DNA of 64,000 nucleotides from Paraburkholderia megapolitana (GCF_007556815.1 NZ_CP041743.1:1798001-1862000), one strand, 5' to 3'; counted from the first letter of the stretch, positions 19,333 to 28,818 are shown. Notes: a model not told the origin generated them from the letters alone. A program made the numbers and translations.

Positions 19333-20256
19333 TCACTTCGGCCATTCATCCAGCGCATCGTTGAACAGTTCGGACACGACGCCCCGCAGCCAGTTCGTGC
19401 GCGGATCGTTGTGATACTTGCGATGCCAGTGCTGCCGCAAATCGAAACGCGGCAGGACGAGCGGCGGCTCGACGAGCGTGATCGACGCGTGCTCCGTCAC
19501 GTACGCGAAGCCGATCGCGTGCGGTACGGTCGCGATCAGGTCGGTGCGCGCGAGGATGAACGGCAGGCTCATGAAGTGCGGTGTTTCCAGCACCGCACGA
19601 CGACGGATGCGTTTCTTCTCGAGAAACTTCTCGAGCACTTCCTGGCTGCGTCCTTCCGCGCGGACTACCGCATGTCCCGCCGCAACGAACTGGGCGAGCG
19701 TAAGCGGCGCGCTTGCGAGCGGGTGGCCGCTGCGCATCATGCAGATGAAGCGATGCGAGAAGAGCCGCTGCTGGAAGAAGTTATTGCCCGACAGGTCCGG
19801 GAAGTAGCCGATCGCCAGATCGACGTCGCCGGATTCCAGGCCGCGCTCCACGTGTGCAGGCGGTAGCGATACGGAGCGCAGGTTCGCGTGCGGCGCGCGC
19901 TCGGCGAGCGTCTGCAGCAGGCGCGGCAGGAATACGATTTCGCCGACATCCGACAGCGCAATCGAAAACGTATAGGTGCTCGTAGCCGGCGCGAAATCCT
20001 GCGCGTCGAGCATGCCTTTTTCGATGCGCATCAGTGCGTCGCGCGCAGCGGGCAGCAGCGCGAGTGCACGCGGCGTAGGCTCCATGCCACGCGAGGTGCG
20101 CACGAAAAGCGGATCGCCAAAGTAATCGCGCAACCGGCCGAGCGCAGTGCTCACACGCGGCTGGCTCACACCCAGGTGCTCGGCGGCGCGGCTCACGTTG
20201 CGCGTGTCTTCCATCGCGACGAGGTAGGGAATCAGATTGAGATCGAGCTCTTGCAT
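19333..20256 (-). CDS. LysR-family transcriptional regulator
   Basis: This 307-residue regulator has an N-terminal winged helix (L-D-L-N-L-I-P-Y-L-V-A-M-E-D-T-R-N-V-S-R-A-A) and a C-terminal periplasmic-binding-like effector domain from about residue 90. It is transcribed divergently from pcaI, and the 278-base gap holds paired GTTC-n7-GAAY sites. Control of the pca genes is likely from position, with a beta-ketoadipate pathway intermediate as effector, but it could also act elsewhere. Confidence 0.9.
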   Translation of the reverse strand: MQELDLNLIPYLVAMEDTRNVSRAAEHLGVSQPRVSTALGRLRDYFGDPLFVRTSRGMEPTPRALALLPAARDALMRIEKGMLDAQDFAPATSTYTFSIALSDVGEIVFLPRLLQTLAERAPHANLRSVSLPPAHVERGLESGDVDLAIGYFPDLSGNNFFQQRLFSHRFICMMRSGHPLASAPLTLAQFVAAGHAVVRAEGRSQEVLEKFLEKKRIRRRAVLETPHFMSLPFILARTDLIATVPHAIGFAYVTEHASITLVEPPLVLPRFDLRQHWHRKYHNDPRTNWLRGVVSELFNDALDEWPK

Positions 20257-20408
20257 GGCCGGGTAGCCGGACAGTATCGCGGGCTGTATGGAGAAACCGT
20301 ATACACGCTAGCGGATAAATCGCGCTGGCATATAGTGGGAAGAGCAACCATGCCCGAGAAAGGCTGCCTTGACAAGCGTACGAAGCGCCACGGATAATGC
20401 CTCACGAT

Positions 20409-20442
20409 GTTCGTTAAACGAATGTGTGTTCTTTTAGCGAAC
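20409..20442. promoter_or_regulatory. Paired 15-bp operator-like sites upstream of pcaI
   Basis: Two 15-mers of the form GTTC-n7-GAAY begin 19 bases apart: one at 20409-20423 with the perfect core TTCGTTAAACGAA, and one at 20428-20442 (GTTC-TTTTAGC-GAAC). Repeated GTTCG half-sites of this type are known for IclR-family PcaU/PobR/PcaR operators. The adjacent regulator here is LysR-type, so either it or a distant IclR protein may bind. Confidence 0.45.
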
Positions 20443-20534
20443 ATTTCACCGGCCGTGAAGGTCGGCAGCAAGACGCGCAGATTGTCCGACCCATGAACGC
20501 AGGTTGGGCGACGCGTCGCTAGAGGACATTCGAC

Positions 20535-21248
20535 ATGATCAACAAGATTTTCGATTCCCTTCAGGCAGCGGTGGCCGATGTTCATGACGGCGCGACCGTG
20601 ATGATCGGCGGCTTTGGTACCGCGGGCATGCCGTCCGAACTGATCGACGCACTGATCGCGCAAGGCGCGCGCAACCTGACCATCGTCAACAATAACGCCG
20701 GCAATGGCGACGTTGGCCTTGCCGCGCTGCTGAAGGCGAAGCGCGTGCGCAAGATCATCTGTTCGTTTCCGCGTCAGACCGACTCGTATGTATTCGATGC
20801 GCTGTACCGTGCCGGCGAAATCGAGCTCGAGCTGGTGCCGCAGGGCAATCTTGCCGAACGCATCCGTGCGGCTGGCGCGGGTATCGGTGGCTTCTTCACG
20901 CCGACTGGCTATGGCACGAAGCTGGCTGAAGGTAAGGAGACGCGCCTGATCGACGGTCGTCACTATGTGCTGGAAGCACCGTTGCCGGCGGATTTCGCGT
21001 TGATCAAGGCGCATCGTGGCGATCGTTGGGGCAACCTGGTTTATCGCAAGACCGCGCGTAACTTCGGGCCGATCATGGCGAGTGCGGCGAAGGTCGCGAT
21101 CGCGCAGGTGTCGGAAGTCGTGCCGCTCGGTGCGCTCGATCCCGAAGTGATCGTCACGCCCGGAATTTTCGTGCAGCGTGTGATCGAAGTGCGGCAGGCC
21201 GCGCACGGTGAGGCACACGACGTGCAAGCCACCGGCCAGGCCGCCTGA
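20535..21248 (+). CDS. pcaI: 3-Oxoadipate CoA-transferase subunit A
   Basis: This 237-residue alpha subunit of a class I CoA-transferase moves CoA from succinyl-CoA to 3-oxoadipate. It has the G-G-F-G-T-A-G-M-P-S CoA-binding loop (about 29-38) and N-N-N-A-G. Subunits of acetoacetate transferase look alike, but the downstream pcaB, pcaD and pcaC genes make the 3-oxoadipate role likely. The gene is followed by pcaJ after 16 bases. Confidence 0.9.
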   Translation: MINKIFDSLQAAVADVHDGATVMIGGFGTAGMPSELIDALIAQGARNLTIVNNNAGNGDVGLAALLKAKRVRKIICSFPRQTDSYVFDALYRAGEIELELVPQGNLAERIRAAGAGIGGFFTPTGYGTKLAEGKETRLIDGRHYVLEAPLPADFALIKAHRGDRWGNLVYRKTARNFGPIMASAAKVAIAQVSEVVPLGALDPEVIVTPGIFVQRVIEVRQAAHGEAHDVQATGQAA

Positions 21249-21264
21249 GCACCGGAGATCCGAC

Positions 21265-21924
21265 ATGAAGAAACTGACCCGCGATGAAATGGCGCAACGC
21301 GTCGCCCAGGACATTCCTGAAGGCGCCTACGTCAATCTCGGCATCGGCGTGCCCACACTGGTGGCGAACCACCTCGATGCGAACAAGGAAATCTTCCTGC
21401 ACAGCGAGAACGGTTTGCTCGGCATGGGCCCGGCACCGGCGCCTGGCGAGGAAGACGACGAGCTGATCAACGCCGGCAAGCAGCACGTCACGCTTCTGAC
21501 CGGCGGGGCGTTCTTCCATCACGCAGATTCGTTTGCCATGATGCGCGGCGGCCATCTCGACTTTTGCGTGCTCGGCGCGTTCCAGGTCTCGGCCACCGGC
21601 GATCTCGCGAACTGGCACACCGGTGCACCGGACGCGATCCCCGCGGTAGGCGGTGCTATGGATCTCGCGATCGGCGCCAAACAGGTCTACGTGATGATGG
21701 AGCACCTGACCAAGCAGGGCGAGAGCAAGATCGTCGGCGAGTGCTCGTATCCGGTGACGGGTGTCGGTTGCGTCGATCGTATCTACACCGATCTCGCGGT
21801 GATCGATGTGACCGCGAGCGGGCTGGTTGTGCGCGAGATCGTCTCCGATCTCGGTTTCGATACGCTGCAAAAGTTGACCGGTATTGCGCTGATCGACGGT
21901 ACCCAGGCTGCGCGCGCCGCGTGA
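21265..21924 (+). CDS. pcaJ: 3-Oxoadipate CoA-transferase subunit B
   Basis: This 219-residue beta subunit carries the catalytic Glu in H-S-E-N-G (E48), which forms the CoA thioester. The N-L-G-I-G-V-P-T-L and G-G-A-M-D-L-A motifs are typical. The start at 21265 follows CGGAGATCC; a longer frame overlapping pcaI is less likely. It acts with PcaI in the cytoplasm. Confidence 0.93.
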   Translation: MKKLTRDEMAQRVAQDIPEGAYVNLGIGVPTLVANHLDANKEIFLHSENGLLGMGPAPAPGEEDDELINAGKQHVTLLTGGAFFHHADSFAMMRGGHLDFCVLGAFQVSATGDLANWHTGAPDAIPAVGGAMDLAIGAKQVYVMMEHLTKQGESKIVGECSYPVTGVGCVDRIYTDLAVIDVTASGLVVREIVSDLGFDTLQKLTGIALIDGTQAARAA

Positions 21925-22068
21925 CCTGTACGCGGGCTTCGGCGACAATGAAGCCGCAACTGGCCGCGGGTCGCGCGAACAGTCTTTCGTTCAGCCTGCA
22001 GAATCTGAGTGCATCCCGCTGGGCGGCATGCCGCTCCTTTAAGGCTTTCTCGTCCCGTCGAAGTCACC

Positions 22069-23448
22069 ATGCTCGAAGATAGCGCCCGTCTGACCGGTCT
22101 CATCTGCGGCACCCAACCGATGAACGACATCTGGTCGCCGCGCGCGACGCTGCAGCGGATGCTCGATGTCGAAGCGGCACTGGCTCGCGCATCGGCGGCA
22201 CATCGTGTGATTCCCCAGGCTGCCGTCGCGGCGATCGAGGCCGCGTGCCACGCCGATCAACTCGACGCCGATGCGCTTGTTCACGATGCGGCGCTGGGCG
22301 GCAACCTTGCGATTCCCCTCGTCAAGCAACTCACGGCCCGCGTAAAAGCCGCCGACCCGCAGGCCGCGAAATACGTGCACTGGGGCGCAACGAGCCAGGA
22401 CATCATCGATACCGCCACGGTGTTGCAGCTACGCAGCACGTTTGCTCTGCTCGATCGCGGGCTGCAGTCCACCTGCTCGACACTTGCCACGCTGGCTCGC
22501 ACGCATCGCGCGACGCCTGCGGTCGGTCGCACCTGGCTGCAACAGGCGCTGCCGATCACGCTCGGATTGAAGTTCGCACAGTGGCTCGATGCGCTGCTGC
22601 GGCATCGCGACCGGCTCGACGCTGTGCGTGCACGCACACTGGTGCTGCAGTTCGGCGGCGCGGCCGGCACGCTAGCCAGCCTGCGTGAAGCCGCGCTGGA
22701 CGTCACACACTCACTGGCAAAGGAACTCGATCTCGCCGAGCCCGCATTGCCGTGGCACACGCAGCGCGATCGCATCGCCGACGCCGCGTCGAGCTTCGGC
22801 ATGTTGATCGGCACGCTCGGCAAGATCGCCCGCGACATCTCCCTGCAGATGCAGACCGAAATCGGCGAACTCGCGGAGCCCGCGGCCGCAGGCAAGGGCG
22901 GTTCATCGACGATGCCGCATAAGCGCAACCCGGTGGGCTGCGCAGCGGTGCTCACCGCTGCGACGCGCGCGCCCGGCCTCGTCGCGACGGTGCTTGCCGG
23001 GATGGTGCAGGAGCATGAGCGCGCACTCGGCGGCTGGCAGGCCGAATGGGATGCGCTGCCGGATCTCGCGCGGCTCGCGGGTGGCGCACTGGCGAATATC
23101 GAACAGATTACCAGCGGCCTCGACGTGAACGTCGGGCGCCTTGCCGCGAATCTCCAGGTCACGCACGGACTGATACTCGGCGAAGCGGTGATGCTTGCGC
23201 TCGGCGACAGGATCGGTAGGCTCGATGCGCACCAGCGGGTCGAGCATGCATCGAAGACCGCAGTCAGTACCGGCCAGCCGCTGCTCGACGTGTTGTGCGC
23301 CGATGCCGAAGTCACTCAGCATCTGTCGGTAGACGAACTGAAGCGTCTGCTCGATCCCGCTCATTACGTCGGCTCCGCGCACGCGTATGTCGATGCGGTG
23401 CTCACCCTTCACGCTACGCGTGAGAGCCGCGCGCTTTCAAAGGAGTAA
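22069..23448 (+). CDS. pcaB: 3-Carboxy-cis,cis-muconate cycloisomerase
   Basis: This 459-residue member of the fumarase/aspartase superfamily lactonises 3-carboxymuconate to 4-carboxymuconolactone. The signature G-S-S-T-M-P-H-K-R-N-P lies near residues 280-290, with T-S-Q-D-I-I-D-T near 110. The ATG at 22069 is preferred to a longer frame from 22009. It begins 144 bases after pcaJ and ends 5 bases before pcaD. Confidence 0.94.
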   Translation: MLEDSARLTGLICGTQPMNDIWSPRATLQRMLDVEAALARASAAHRVIPQAAVAAIEAACHADQLDADALVHDAALGGNLAIPLVKQLTARVKAADPQAAKYVHWGATSQDIIDTATVLQLRSTFALLDRGLQSTCSTLATLARTHRATPAVGRTWLQQALPITLGLKFAQWLDALLRHRDRLDAVRARTLVLQFGGAAGTLASLREAALDVTHSLAKELDLAEPALPWHTQRDRIADAASSFGMLIGTLGKIARDISLQMQTEIGELAEPAAAGKGGSSTMPHKRNPVGCAAVLTAATRAPGLVATVLAGMVQEHERALGGWQAEWDALPDLARLAGGALANIEQITSGLDVNVGRLAANLQVTHGLILGEAVMLALGDRIGRLDAHQRVEHASKTAVSTGQPLLDVLCADAEVTQHLSVDELKRLLDPAHYVGSAHAYVDAVLTLHATRESRALSKE

Positions 23449-23453
23449 CGGGC

Positions 23454-24242
23454 ATGCCCTACGCCGCAGTCAACGGCACAGAGCTCCACTATCGGATCGA
23501 CGGAGATCGTCACGGTAGTGCGCCGTGGATCGTGCTGTCGAATTCGCTAGGCAGCGATCTGTCGATGTGGACACCGCAGGTCGAGCCGCTGTCGAAGCAG
23601 TTTCGCGTGCTGCGTTACGACACGCGCGGCCACGGTCATTCGGAAACGCCGAAGGGGCCCTACACGATCGATCAGCTCGCAGGCGACGTGCTTGGTCTGA
23701 TGGACACACTGAAGATTCGTCGAGCGCATTTCGCGGGCATATCGATGGGCGGACTGACTGGCATTGCGCTTGCCGCGCGCCACGGCGAGCGCATCGATCG
23801 CGTGGTGCTGTCGAATACGGCGGCGCGTATCGGTTCGCCGGAAGTTTGGGTGCCGCGTGCGGCGCGCGCACGCAACGAAGGTATGGTGGCGCTTGCAGAA
23901 GCCGTGTTGCCACGCTGGTTTACCGCTGAATTCATCGCGCGCGAGCCACTGGTGCTAGCGGCGATTCGCGATGTCTTCGCGCATACCGACAAGGAAGGCT
24001 ACGCGTTGAATTGCGAAGCAATCGATGCCACCGATCTGCGTCCCGAAGCGCCAGTTATCAAGGCGCCCGCACTCGTGATCGGCGGCACGCACGACCTCGC
24101 CGCGAAAGCCGAGCAGGGGCGCGAACTGGCCGCTGCAATTCCCGGTGCGCACTATCTCGAGCTGGACGCGTCGCACATTTCGAACATCGAGCGGGCCGAT
24201 GCATTTACGCAGGCCGTGCTCGATTTCCTCACGGAGCCATGA
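23454..24242 (+). CDS. pcaD: 3-Oxoadipate enol-lactonase
   Basis: This 262-residue alpha/beta hydrolase opens the enol-lactone to 3-oxoadipate. The nucleophile elbow is G-I-S-M-G-G (S97), the acid lies in G-G-T-H-D-L, and the His in D-A-S-H-I-S-N. The gene is flanked closely by pcaB (5-base gap) and pcaC (overlap), as in other pcaBDC operons. Confidence 0.94.
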   Translation: MPYAAVNGTELHYRIDGDRHGSAPWIVLSNSLGSDLSMWTPQVEPLSKQFRVLRYDTRGHGHSETPKGPYTIDQLAGDVLGLMDTLKIRRAHFAGISMGGLTGIALAARHGERIDRVVLSNTAARIGSPEVWVPRAARARNEGMVALAEAVLPRWFTAEFIAREPLVLAAIRDVFAHTDKEGYALNCEAIDATDLRPEAPVIKAPALVIGGTHDLAAKAEQGRELAAAIPGAHYLELDASHISNIERADAFTQAVLDFLTEP

Positions 24243-24631
24243 TGACTGAAGACGAGCGCTATGCAGCGGGACTGGAAGTGCGGCGTGCGGTGCTGGGCGA
24301 TGCGCATGTCGACCGGTCGCTGGCGAATCGCACTGAATTCACCGAAGAATTCCAGAACCTGATCACGCGACATGCGTGGGGCGAGATCTGGACACGCGAT
24401 GGTTTGCCGCGCCACACGCGCAGCCTGCTGACGATCGCGATGCTGGTCGCGTTGAATCGTAGCGAAGAACTCGCGCTGCATCTGCGGGCCGCGAAGAACA
24501 ATGGCGTGAGCCGCGATGAGATCAAGGAAGTGCTGCTGCAGGCGGCCATCTATTGCGGCGTGCCGGCGGGGAATGCGGCGTTTCATCTTGCCGACAAGCT
24601 GTTTCGCGAGGAAGACGCGGCGCAGGGTTGA
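24239..24631 (+). CDS. pcaC: 4-Carboxymuconolactone decarboxylase
   Basis: This 130-residue AhpD-like protein decarboxylates 4-carboxymuconolactone to the 3-oxoadipate enol-lactone. Conserved segments are L-A-N-R-T-E-F-T-E-E-F-Q, R-H-A-W-G-E-I-W-T-R and E-L-A-L-H-L-R-A-A-K-N-N-G. Two adjacent ATG codons (24239 and 24242) are possible starts, both overlapping the pcaD stop. No pcaGH, pcaF or transporter follows, so the upper branch and thiolase are encoded elsewhere. Confidence 0.94.
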   Translation: MMTEDERYAAGLEVRRAVLGDAHVDRSLANRTEFTEEFQNLITRHAWGEIWTRDGLPRHTRSLLTIAMLVALNRSEELALHLRAAKNNGVSRDEIKEVLLQAAIYCGVPAGNAAFHLADKLFREEDAAQG

Positions 24632-24668
24632 GAGCGGTTGCACATGCAACGCAACAGCATGCGTTTCT

Positions 24669-25376
24669 TCACGCTCCCGCTGTGTCGCCATCAGAAGGCA
24701 ACGATGACTCCACCGGCACGTTGAGCAACACCGCACGCAACACCGTCTCCTTGATTGTCTCGCGCCAGTGCGCGAGCGCGGCCTTGTCCATCAACGTTTC
24801 GCCAAGAAACGCGCTCAACGTGTACTGGTTCGCGTTATAGAAGTACCCAAGCGACGCGATCATGATGTACACATCGCGCGCAGCAATGTTCGAGCGGAAC
24901 ACCCCTTGCGCGCGGCCCGCATCGAGCAGGCGCTGCACGACTGAAATCGCAAACCCGGAAATTTCCCGCAGCTTCGACGACTTCTTCGCATGTTTGCCCT
25001 GATGCAGGTTCTCGCTCGACAGCAGCGTGACGAACTCCGGGTGATCGAGGTAGTACTGCCAGACAAACTCGACCATCTGCGAAAGCCCGTGGACGGGGTC
25101 TTCCAGGTCAAGGTCCAGCTTGCTTTCGGCTTCGTTGAACTGCGTGTAGATTGTTTCCAGCACTTCGATGAACAACTGTTCCTTGCTGCCGAAGTAGTAG
25201 TAGATCATCCGGTCGTGTGACCGTGCTGCCTTCGAGATGCTCTCCACACGGCCGCTCGCATAACCCTGCTTAGCAAACACCCGGATTGCCGCCTTCAGGA
25301 TCTTCGCGCGCGTGTCCTGTGCCTGTTTCGCACGGATGCCGGTAGCACCAGGTTTGCGGGCGGCAGTAGGACTCAT
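24669..25376 (-). CDS. TetR-family regulator, candidate regulator of the nicotinate genes
   Basis: This 235-residue repressor-type protein has an N-terminal helix-turn-helix (I-L-K-A-A-I-R-V-F-A-K-Q-G-Y ... I-Y-Y-Y-F-G-S-K-E-Q-L-F) and an all-helical ligand domain. It lies 92 bases downstream of the ferredoxin reductase gene on the same strand, so it may be the last gene of fdxA-fpr-tetR. A perfect inverted repeat at 27074-27091 between fdxA and hnr is a candidate binding site. It converges on pcaC, so a pca role is less likely. Confidence 0.88.
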   Translation of the reverse strand: MSPTAARKPGATGIRAKQAQDTRAKILKAAIRVFAKQGYASGRVESISKAARSHDRMIYYYFGSKEQLFIEVLETIYTQFNEAESKLDLDLEDPVHGLSQMVEFVWQYYLDHPEFVTLLSSENLHQGKHAKKSSKLREISGFAISVVQRLLDAGRAQGVFRSNIAARDVYIMIASLGYFYNANQYTLSAFLGETLMDKAALAHWRETIKETVLRAVLLNVPVESSLPSDGDTAGA

Positions 25377-25468
25377 GGGCGGCCTCTATTCACGGATCGG
25401 ATTCCTTGGATGAACAATGCGCCGACCGCGTTTGCGACCGGCGCGATGCCATCATAACCAGGCGCGCT

Positions 25469-26560
25469 TCAATCGAACACTGGCGTTTCGACGCCTAGCA
25501 CCTTGTGCAGCTTCGTGCTGGTCGTCGTGTACTGCATGTGGATCTTCTTGTCCGGGAAGATGTAGGGCGCCGCGCCGAACGCGGCGAGTGCCGCTTCATG
25601 AAAGCCCGACAGGATCAGTTTCTTCTTGCCCGGATAGGTATTGATATCGCCGACGGCGAAGATGCCCGGCACGTTCGTCTCGAACTTCTCGGTGTTGACG
25701 CCGATCTGTTTGCGCTCGATGCCAAGACCCCATTGCGCAATCGGGCCAAGCTGTGGCGACAGGCCGAAGAAAACCAGCAGGTGATCGAGTTCGAGCGTGC
25801 GTGTCACGCCATCGCCACCCGTTACCTTGAGCCGATGCAGCGCGTCGCCGCGATCTTCGAAACCGTTGACCTGGCCGATCAGGCATTGCATCGACATCTC
25901 GTCGCACAGCGCGCGCATCTTCGCCACCGAAGCAGGCGCCGCGCGGAAATCGTCGCGCCGGTGCACGAGCACGACGCTTTGCGCGACGTCGACCAGATTG
26001 AGTGCCCAGTCCAGCGCCGAATCGCCGCCGCCGCAGATTACGATGTCTTTGTCGCGAAAGAGTTCGGGGTCGCGTACCCGGTAAAACAGCTGCCGCCCAT
26101 GATGCCTGTCGATACCGGGCACTTTCAGCGTGCGCGGCTGGAATGAGCCGACGCCGGCGGCGATGAAGATGGTCTTCGTGATGAATTCGGTGTTTTTGCT
26201 CGTACGCACAAAGAAGCGTCCGTCGTCGAGACGCTCGACAGTCTGTACTTCCTGTCCAAGATGAAACGTCGCGCCGAACGGCTCGATCTGCTTCATCAGG
26301 TTGTCAGCGAGTTCCTGTCCAGTGCACATGGGCACGGCGGGAATGTCATAGATCGGTTTGTCCGGATACAACTCGACGCACTGACCACCGACCACCGGCA
26401 GCGAATCGATTACATGAGCGCGAATTTCCAGCAGGCCCAGTTCGAACACCTGGAAAAGGCCGACCGGCCCGGCACCGACGATCAATGCGTCGGTTTCGAT
26501 GGGCGTTGGCGGTTCGGCGCGGGTGACGGGCTGAGTCGGTTGATCGACGACCTCGTTCAT
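25469..26560 (-). CDS. Ferredoxin-NADP reductase, thioredoxin-reductase-like type
   Basis: This 363-residue flavoprotein has an FAD site G-A-G-P-V-G (29-34 region) and a nucleotide site [10 protein letters not shown]. The C-terminal FAD motif is [11 protein letters not shown]. It lacks the CxxC of thioredoxin reductase and so fits the YumC-type ferredoxin-NADP reductase family. It follows the ferredoxin gene by 71 bases on the same strand. The pair is divergent from the 6-hydroxynicotinate reductase gene and could deliver NADPH electrons to it; this partnership is inferred. Confidence 0.87.
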   Translation of the reverse strand: MNEVVDQPTQPVTRAEPPTPIETDALIVGAGPVGLFQVFELGLLEIRAHVIDSLPVVGGQCVELYPDKPIYDIPAVPMCTGQELADNLMKQIEPFGATFHLGQEVQTVERLDDGRFFVRTSKNTEFITKTIFIAAGVGSFQPRTLKVPGIDRHHGRQLFYRVRDPELFRDKDIVICGGGDSALDWALNLVDVAQSVVLVHRRDDFRAAPASVAKMRALCDEMSMQCLIGQVNGFEDRGDALHRLKVTGGDGVTRTLELDHLLVFFGLSPQLGPIAQWGLGIERKQIGVNTEKFETNVPGIFAVGDINTYPGKKKLILSGFHEAALAAFGAAPYIFPDKKIHMQYTTTSTKLHKVLGVETPVFD

Positions 26561-26631
26561 GGTTTCTCCTCAGAGGGGAAGGTTGAAGGAACAACAGCGA
26601 GAGAACACGCTGAAGCGTACGGCCGTGCGCT

Positions 26632-26955
26632 TCAGCGTTCCAGCATCGGCAGCTTGTCCGTCACGTCTTTCCACGCGTCGGCATCGGGCAGTGGCGGCAC
26701 GGCTTTAGTGATGACAGGAAAGACGGTTGCCAGCTCCGCGTTGAGCGCGACGAAAGCCTGCTGCCCTGCAGGCAGATCGTCTTCGGCGTAAATTGCATTG
26801 ACCGGACACTCCGGAATGCACACCGCACAGTCGATGCATTCGTCGGGGTCGATCACCAGCATGTTCGGCCCGGCGTGGAAGCAATCCACGGGGCACACAT
26901 CGACGCAATCGGTATAACGACAGCGAATGCAGGCCTCGGTTACGACATGAGTCAC
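26632..26955 (-). CDS. fdxA: 7Fe ferredoxin FdxA
   Basis: This 107-residue ferredoxin has nine cysteines in the N-terminal half (C9, C12, C17, C21, C25, C40, C43, C46, C50). This gives one [3Fe-4S] and one [4Fe-4S] site as in Azotobacter ferredoxin I, with a C-terminal tail of about 50 residues. It is a low-potential electron carrier in the cytoplasm. Its place between a ferredoxin reductase and a ring reductase suggests a dedicated electron chain. Confidence 0.92.
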   Translation of the reverse strand: MTHVVTEACIRCRYTDCVDVCPVDCFHAGPNMLVIDPDECIDCAVCIPECPVNAIYAEDDLPAGQQAFVALNAELATVFPVITKAVPPLPDADAWKDVTDKLPMLER

Positions 26956-27073
26956 GGCAAGACTCCTTCTGCACGGTGCGAGACGCGCGAAATGGCGCGG
27001 CGCAGCATCGCAACCGGGTGGGGAAAAGACGTTGCGCAGTCTATTTTGATCGAGTAGATTTCAAGCAAGTTTG

Positions 27074-27091
27074 GTGTAGCGGATACTACAC
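27074..27091. promoter_or_regulatory. Inverted repeat in the fdxA-hnr divergent region
   Basis: A perfect repeat with arms GTGTAG and CTACAC around a 6-base centre lies 118 bases upstream of fdxA and 128 bases upstream of hnr. It is the best palindrome in the 264-base divergent region and a candidate operator for the TetR protein encoded at 24669-25376. Confidence 0.45.
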
Positions 27092-27219
27092 GAACGGTGA
27101 GTGACCGCAACATTTTTCAAAATTGCAGATGCTGTGTTTTGCGAGAAAGTGTCCTGAAACAAGGTGCTTTCATTCGCTGTGCAGGACCTGATGTAATGTC
27201 GTCGTATGGAACCCCACCC

Positions 27220-28818
27220 ATGACTGAACATACGAAGGTCGATTTCGGTGCAGATCGTGTCGATGGCGCTACTGCCACGACGCCCGGTCCGACCGTGCTC
27301 GAAAAAGCCGCGCCGCGCAGCGAGCGGATGGCGGTGAACAAGATCGAATGCAATGCGTGCCCCGTGTTGTGCCAGATATCGGAAGGGCGCACCGGCGCCT
27401 GCGATCGCTATGCGAACGCGGATGGCCGGCTGATCCGCGTCGACCCGGTGTGTTTCGTGTCGCGCGCGACCGATGCGACTGAGCCGACGGCGATCGGTTT
27501 TAGCGCAGGTGCGGATGCGCAGGCGCAGACCAGTGCCGACAACAGCGCTCCGTTATTTGTAACCGGTGTTGGCGCATCGTCCACTTACCCCGACTACAAG
27601 CCCGCGCCGTTCATCGTGTCGTCGCAGCATGAGGGCGTCGATATGGTGACGGTCGTCACCGAAGGCATCTTCAGCTACTGCAGCTTCAAGGTGAAAATCG
27701 ACACCGACCGCTTTCTCGGGCCGGAACAATCGAATGTGCGTTGCCATGGTGAGATCGTCGGCCACGTGACGACCGCCGAATACGGCTCGCAGATGCTGAG
27801 CCTTGGCGGCGTGCACCACCTGACGGGCGGCAGCAAGAAAGAAGGGCGCGTGACCTGCGACATGATGCTCGCGCTTGGCAACAAGGAAGCGGTTGAACTG
27901 ACGATCGACGGCGGTGCGAGCCTCGTGATTCGCGCAGGCGCTGCGCCGGTTGTCGATGGTGTCGAAGAGCGGCGTATGCGGGTGGGTTGCGGTTCGGCCA
28001 CGATCGGCATCTTTGCCAAACAGTGGTTCGGTCATGTCGACGAAGTCGTCGTCGTCGACGATCACATTACCGGTGTGCTGACAGAGCATCAGGCAGGGCG
28101 CTGTCTCGGCATGACGCGCTCGGGTCTGAAAATCCGTGGCCGCAAATCGACACCGGGCCGCTACTTTCAGGTGGCAAACCCCGGCACCGGCTGGGGCGGC
28201 ACCGACATCCAGGACCCGCTCGCGATCGTCGAAGGATTTGATCCGGCAGTGGCACGTCCCGGCATGCGCATCTTGATGGTGTCGACGACCGGCGAACACG
28301 CGCAATGGTATGAACTCGACAGCGACCTGGTGCCGCGGCCCGCGCAGATGCCCGACACCGTACGTCAGACCGTCGAGCGGATCGGCGAGAACTGCGAGCC
28401 GTCGCTGGCCACCGTGCTGTTCATTGGCGGTGCGGGCGGCAGTCTGCGCGCGGGCGCGACCGAGAACCCGGTGCGTCTCACGCGTGCGATCAAGGAGCGT
28501 CTCGTCAACGTGACATGCGGCGGTGCGCCCGCCTATGTATGGCCCGGCGGTGGCATCACAGTCATGGTGGATGTGGCGCGGATGCCCGATCGTTCGTTTG
28601 GCACCGTGCCGACACCGGCGATCGTCGCCCCGATCGAATTCTCGATGACGCTCGATGCCTATCGCGAGCTCGGTGGTCACATGGATGCGATCAGACCGCT
28701 TGCAGACGTGCTTGCGCATGGGCCTGAGCATCTCGAAGGCGCGCCGCTCGCACGCCGCACGCTTGCTCGTCATCCCGACAACCCGTGGCCGCTCGGTATG
28801 CCACCGATGCTCGGATAA
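27220..28818 (+). CDS. hnr: 6-Hydroxynicotinate reductase-like Fe-S flavoprotein
   Basis: This 532-residue protein reduces 6-hydroxynicotinate to 6-oxo-1,4,5,6-tetrahydronicotinate in the reductive nicotinate pathway. The family call is my recognition of the overall sequence and is supported by the enamidase gene in the same operon. Cysteines C44, C47, C51 and C61 form a likely [4Fe-4S] site near the N-terminus. A segment S-L-R-A-G-A-T (T414, codon 28459-28461) resembles the G-A-T sites where ApbE enzymes attach FMN. The E. barkeri enzyme is known to carry covalent flavin. The ATG at 27220 is chosen; 27196 is possible. It is the first gene of an eleven-gene operon on the plus strand. Confidence 0.8.
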   Translation: MTEHTKVDFGADRVDGATATTPGPTVLEKAAPRSERMAVNKIECNACPVLCQISEGRTGACDRYANADGRLIRVDPVCFVSRATDATEPTAIGFSAGADAQAQTSADNSAPLFVTGVGASSTYPDYKPAPFIVSSQHEGVDMVTVVTEGIFSYCSFKVKIDTDRFLGPEQSNVRCHGEIVGHVTTAEYGSQMLSLGGVHHLTGGSKKEGRVTCDMMLALGNKEAVELTIDGGASLVIRAGAAPVVDGVEERRMRVGCGSATIGIFAKQWFGHVDEVVVVDDHITGVLTEHQAGRCLGMTRSGLKIRGRKSTPGRYFQVANPGTGWGGTDIQDPLAIVEGFDPAVARPGMRILMVSTTGEHAQWYELDSDLVPRPAQMPDTVRQTVERIGENCEPSLATVLFIGGAGGSLRAGATENPVRLTRAIKERLVNVTCGGAPAYVWPGGGITVMVDVARMPDRSFGTVPTPAIVAPIEFSMTLDAYRELGGHMDAIRPLADVLAHGPEHLEGAPLARRTLARHPDNPWPLGMPPMLG

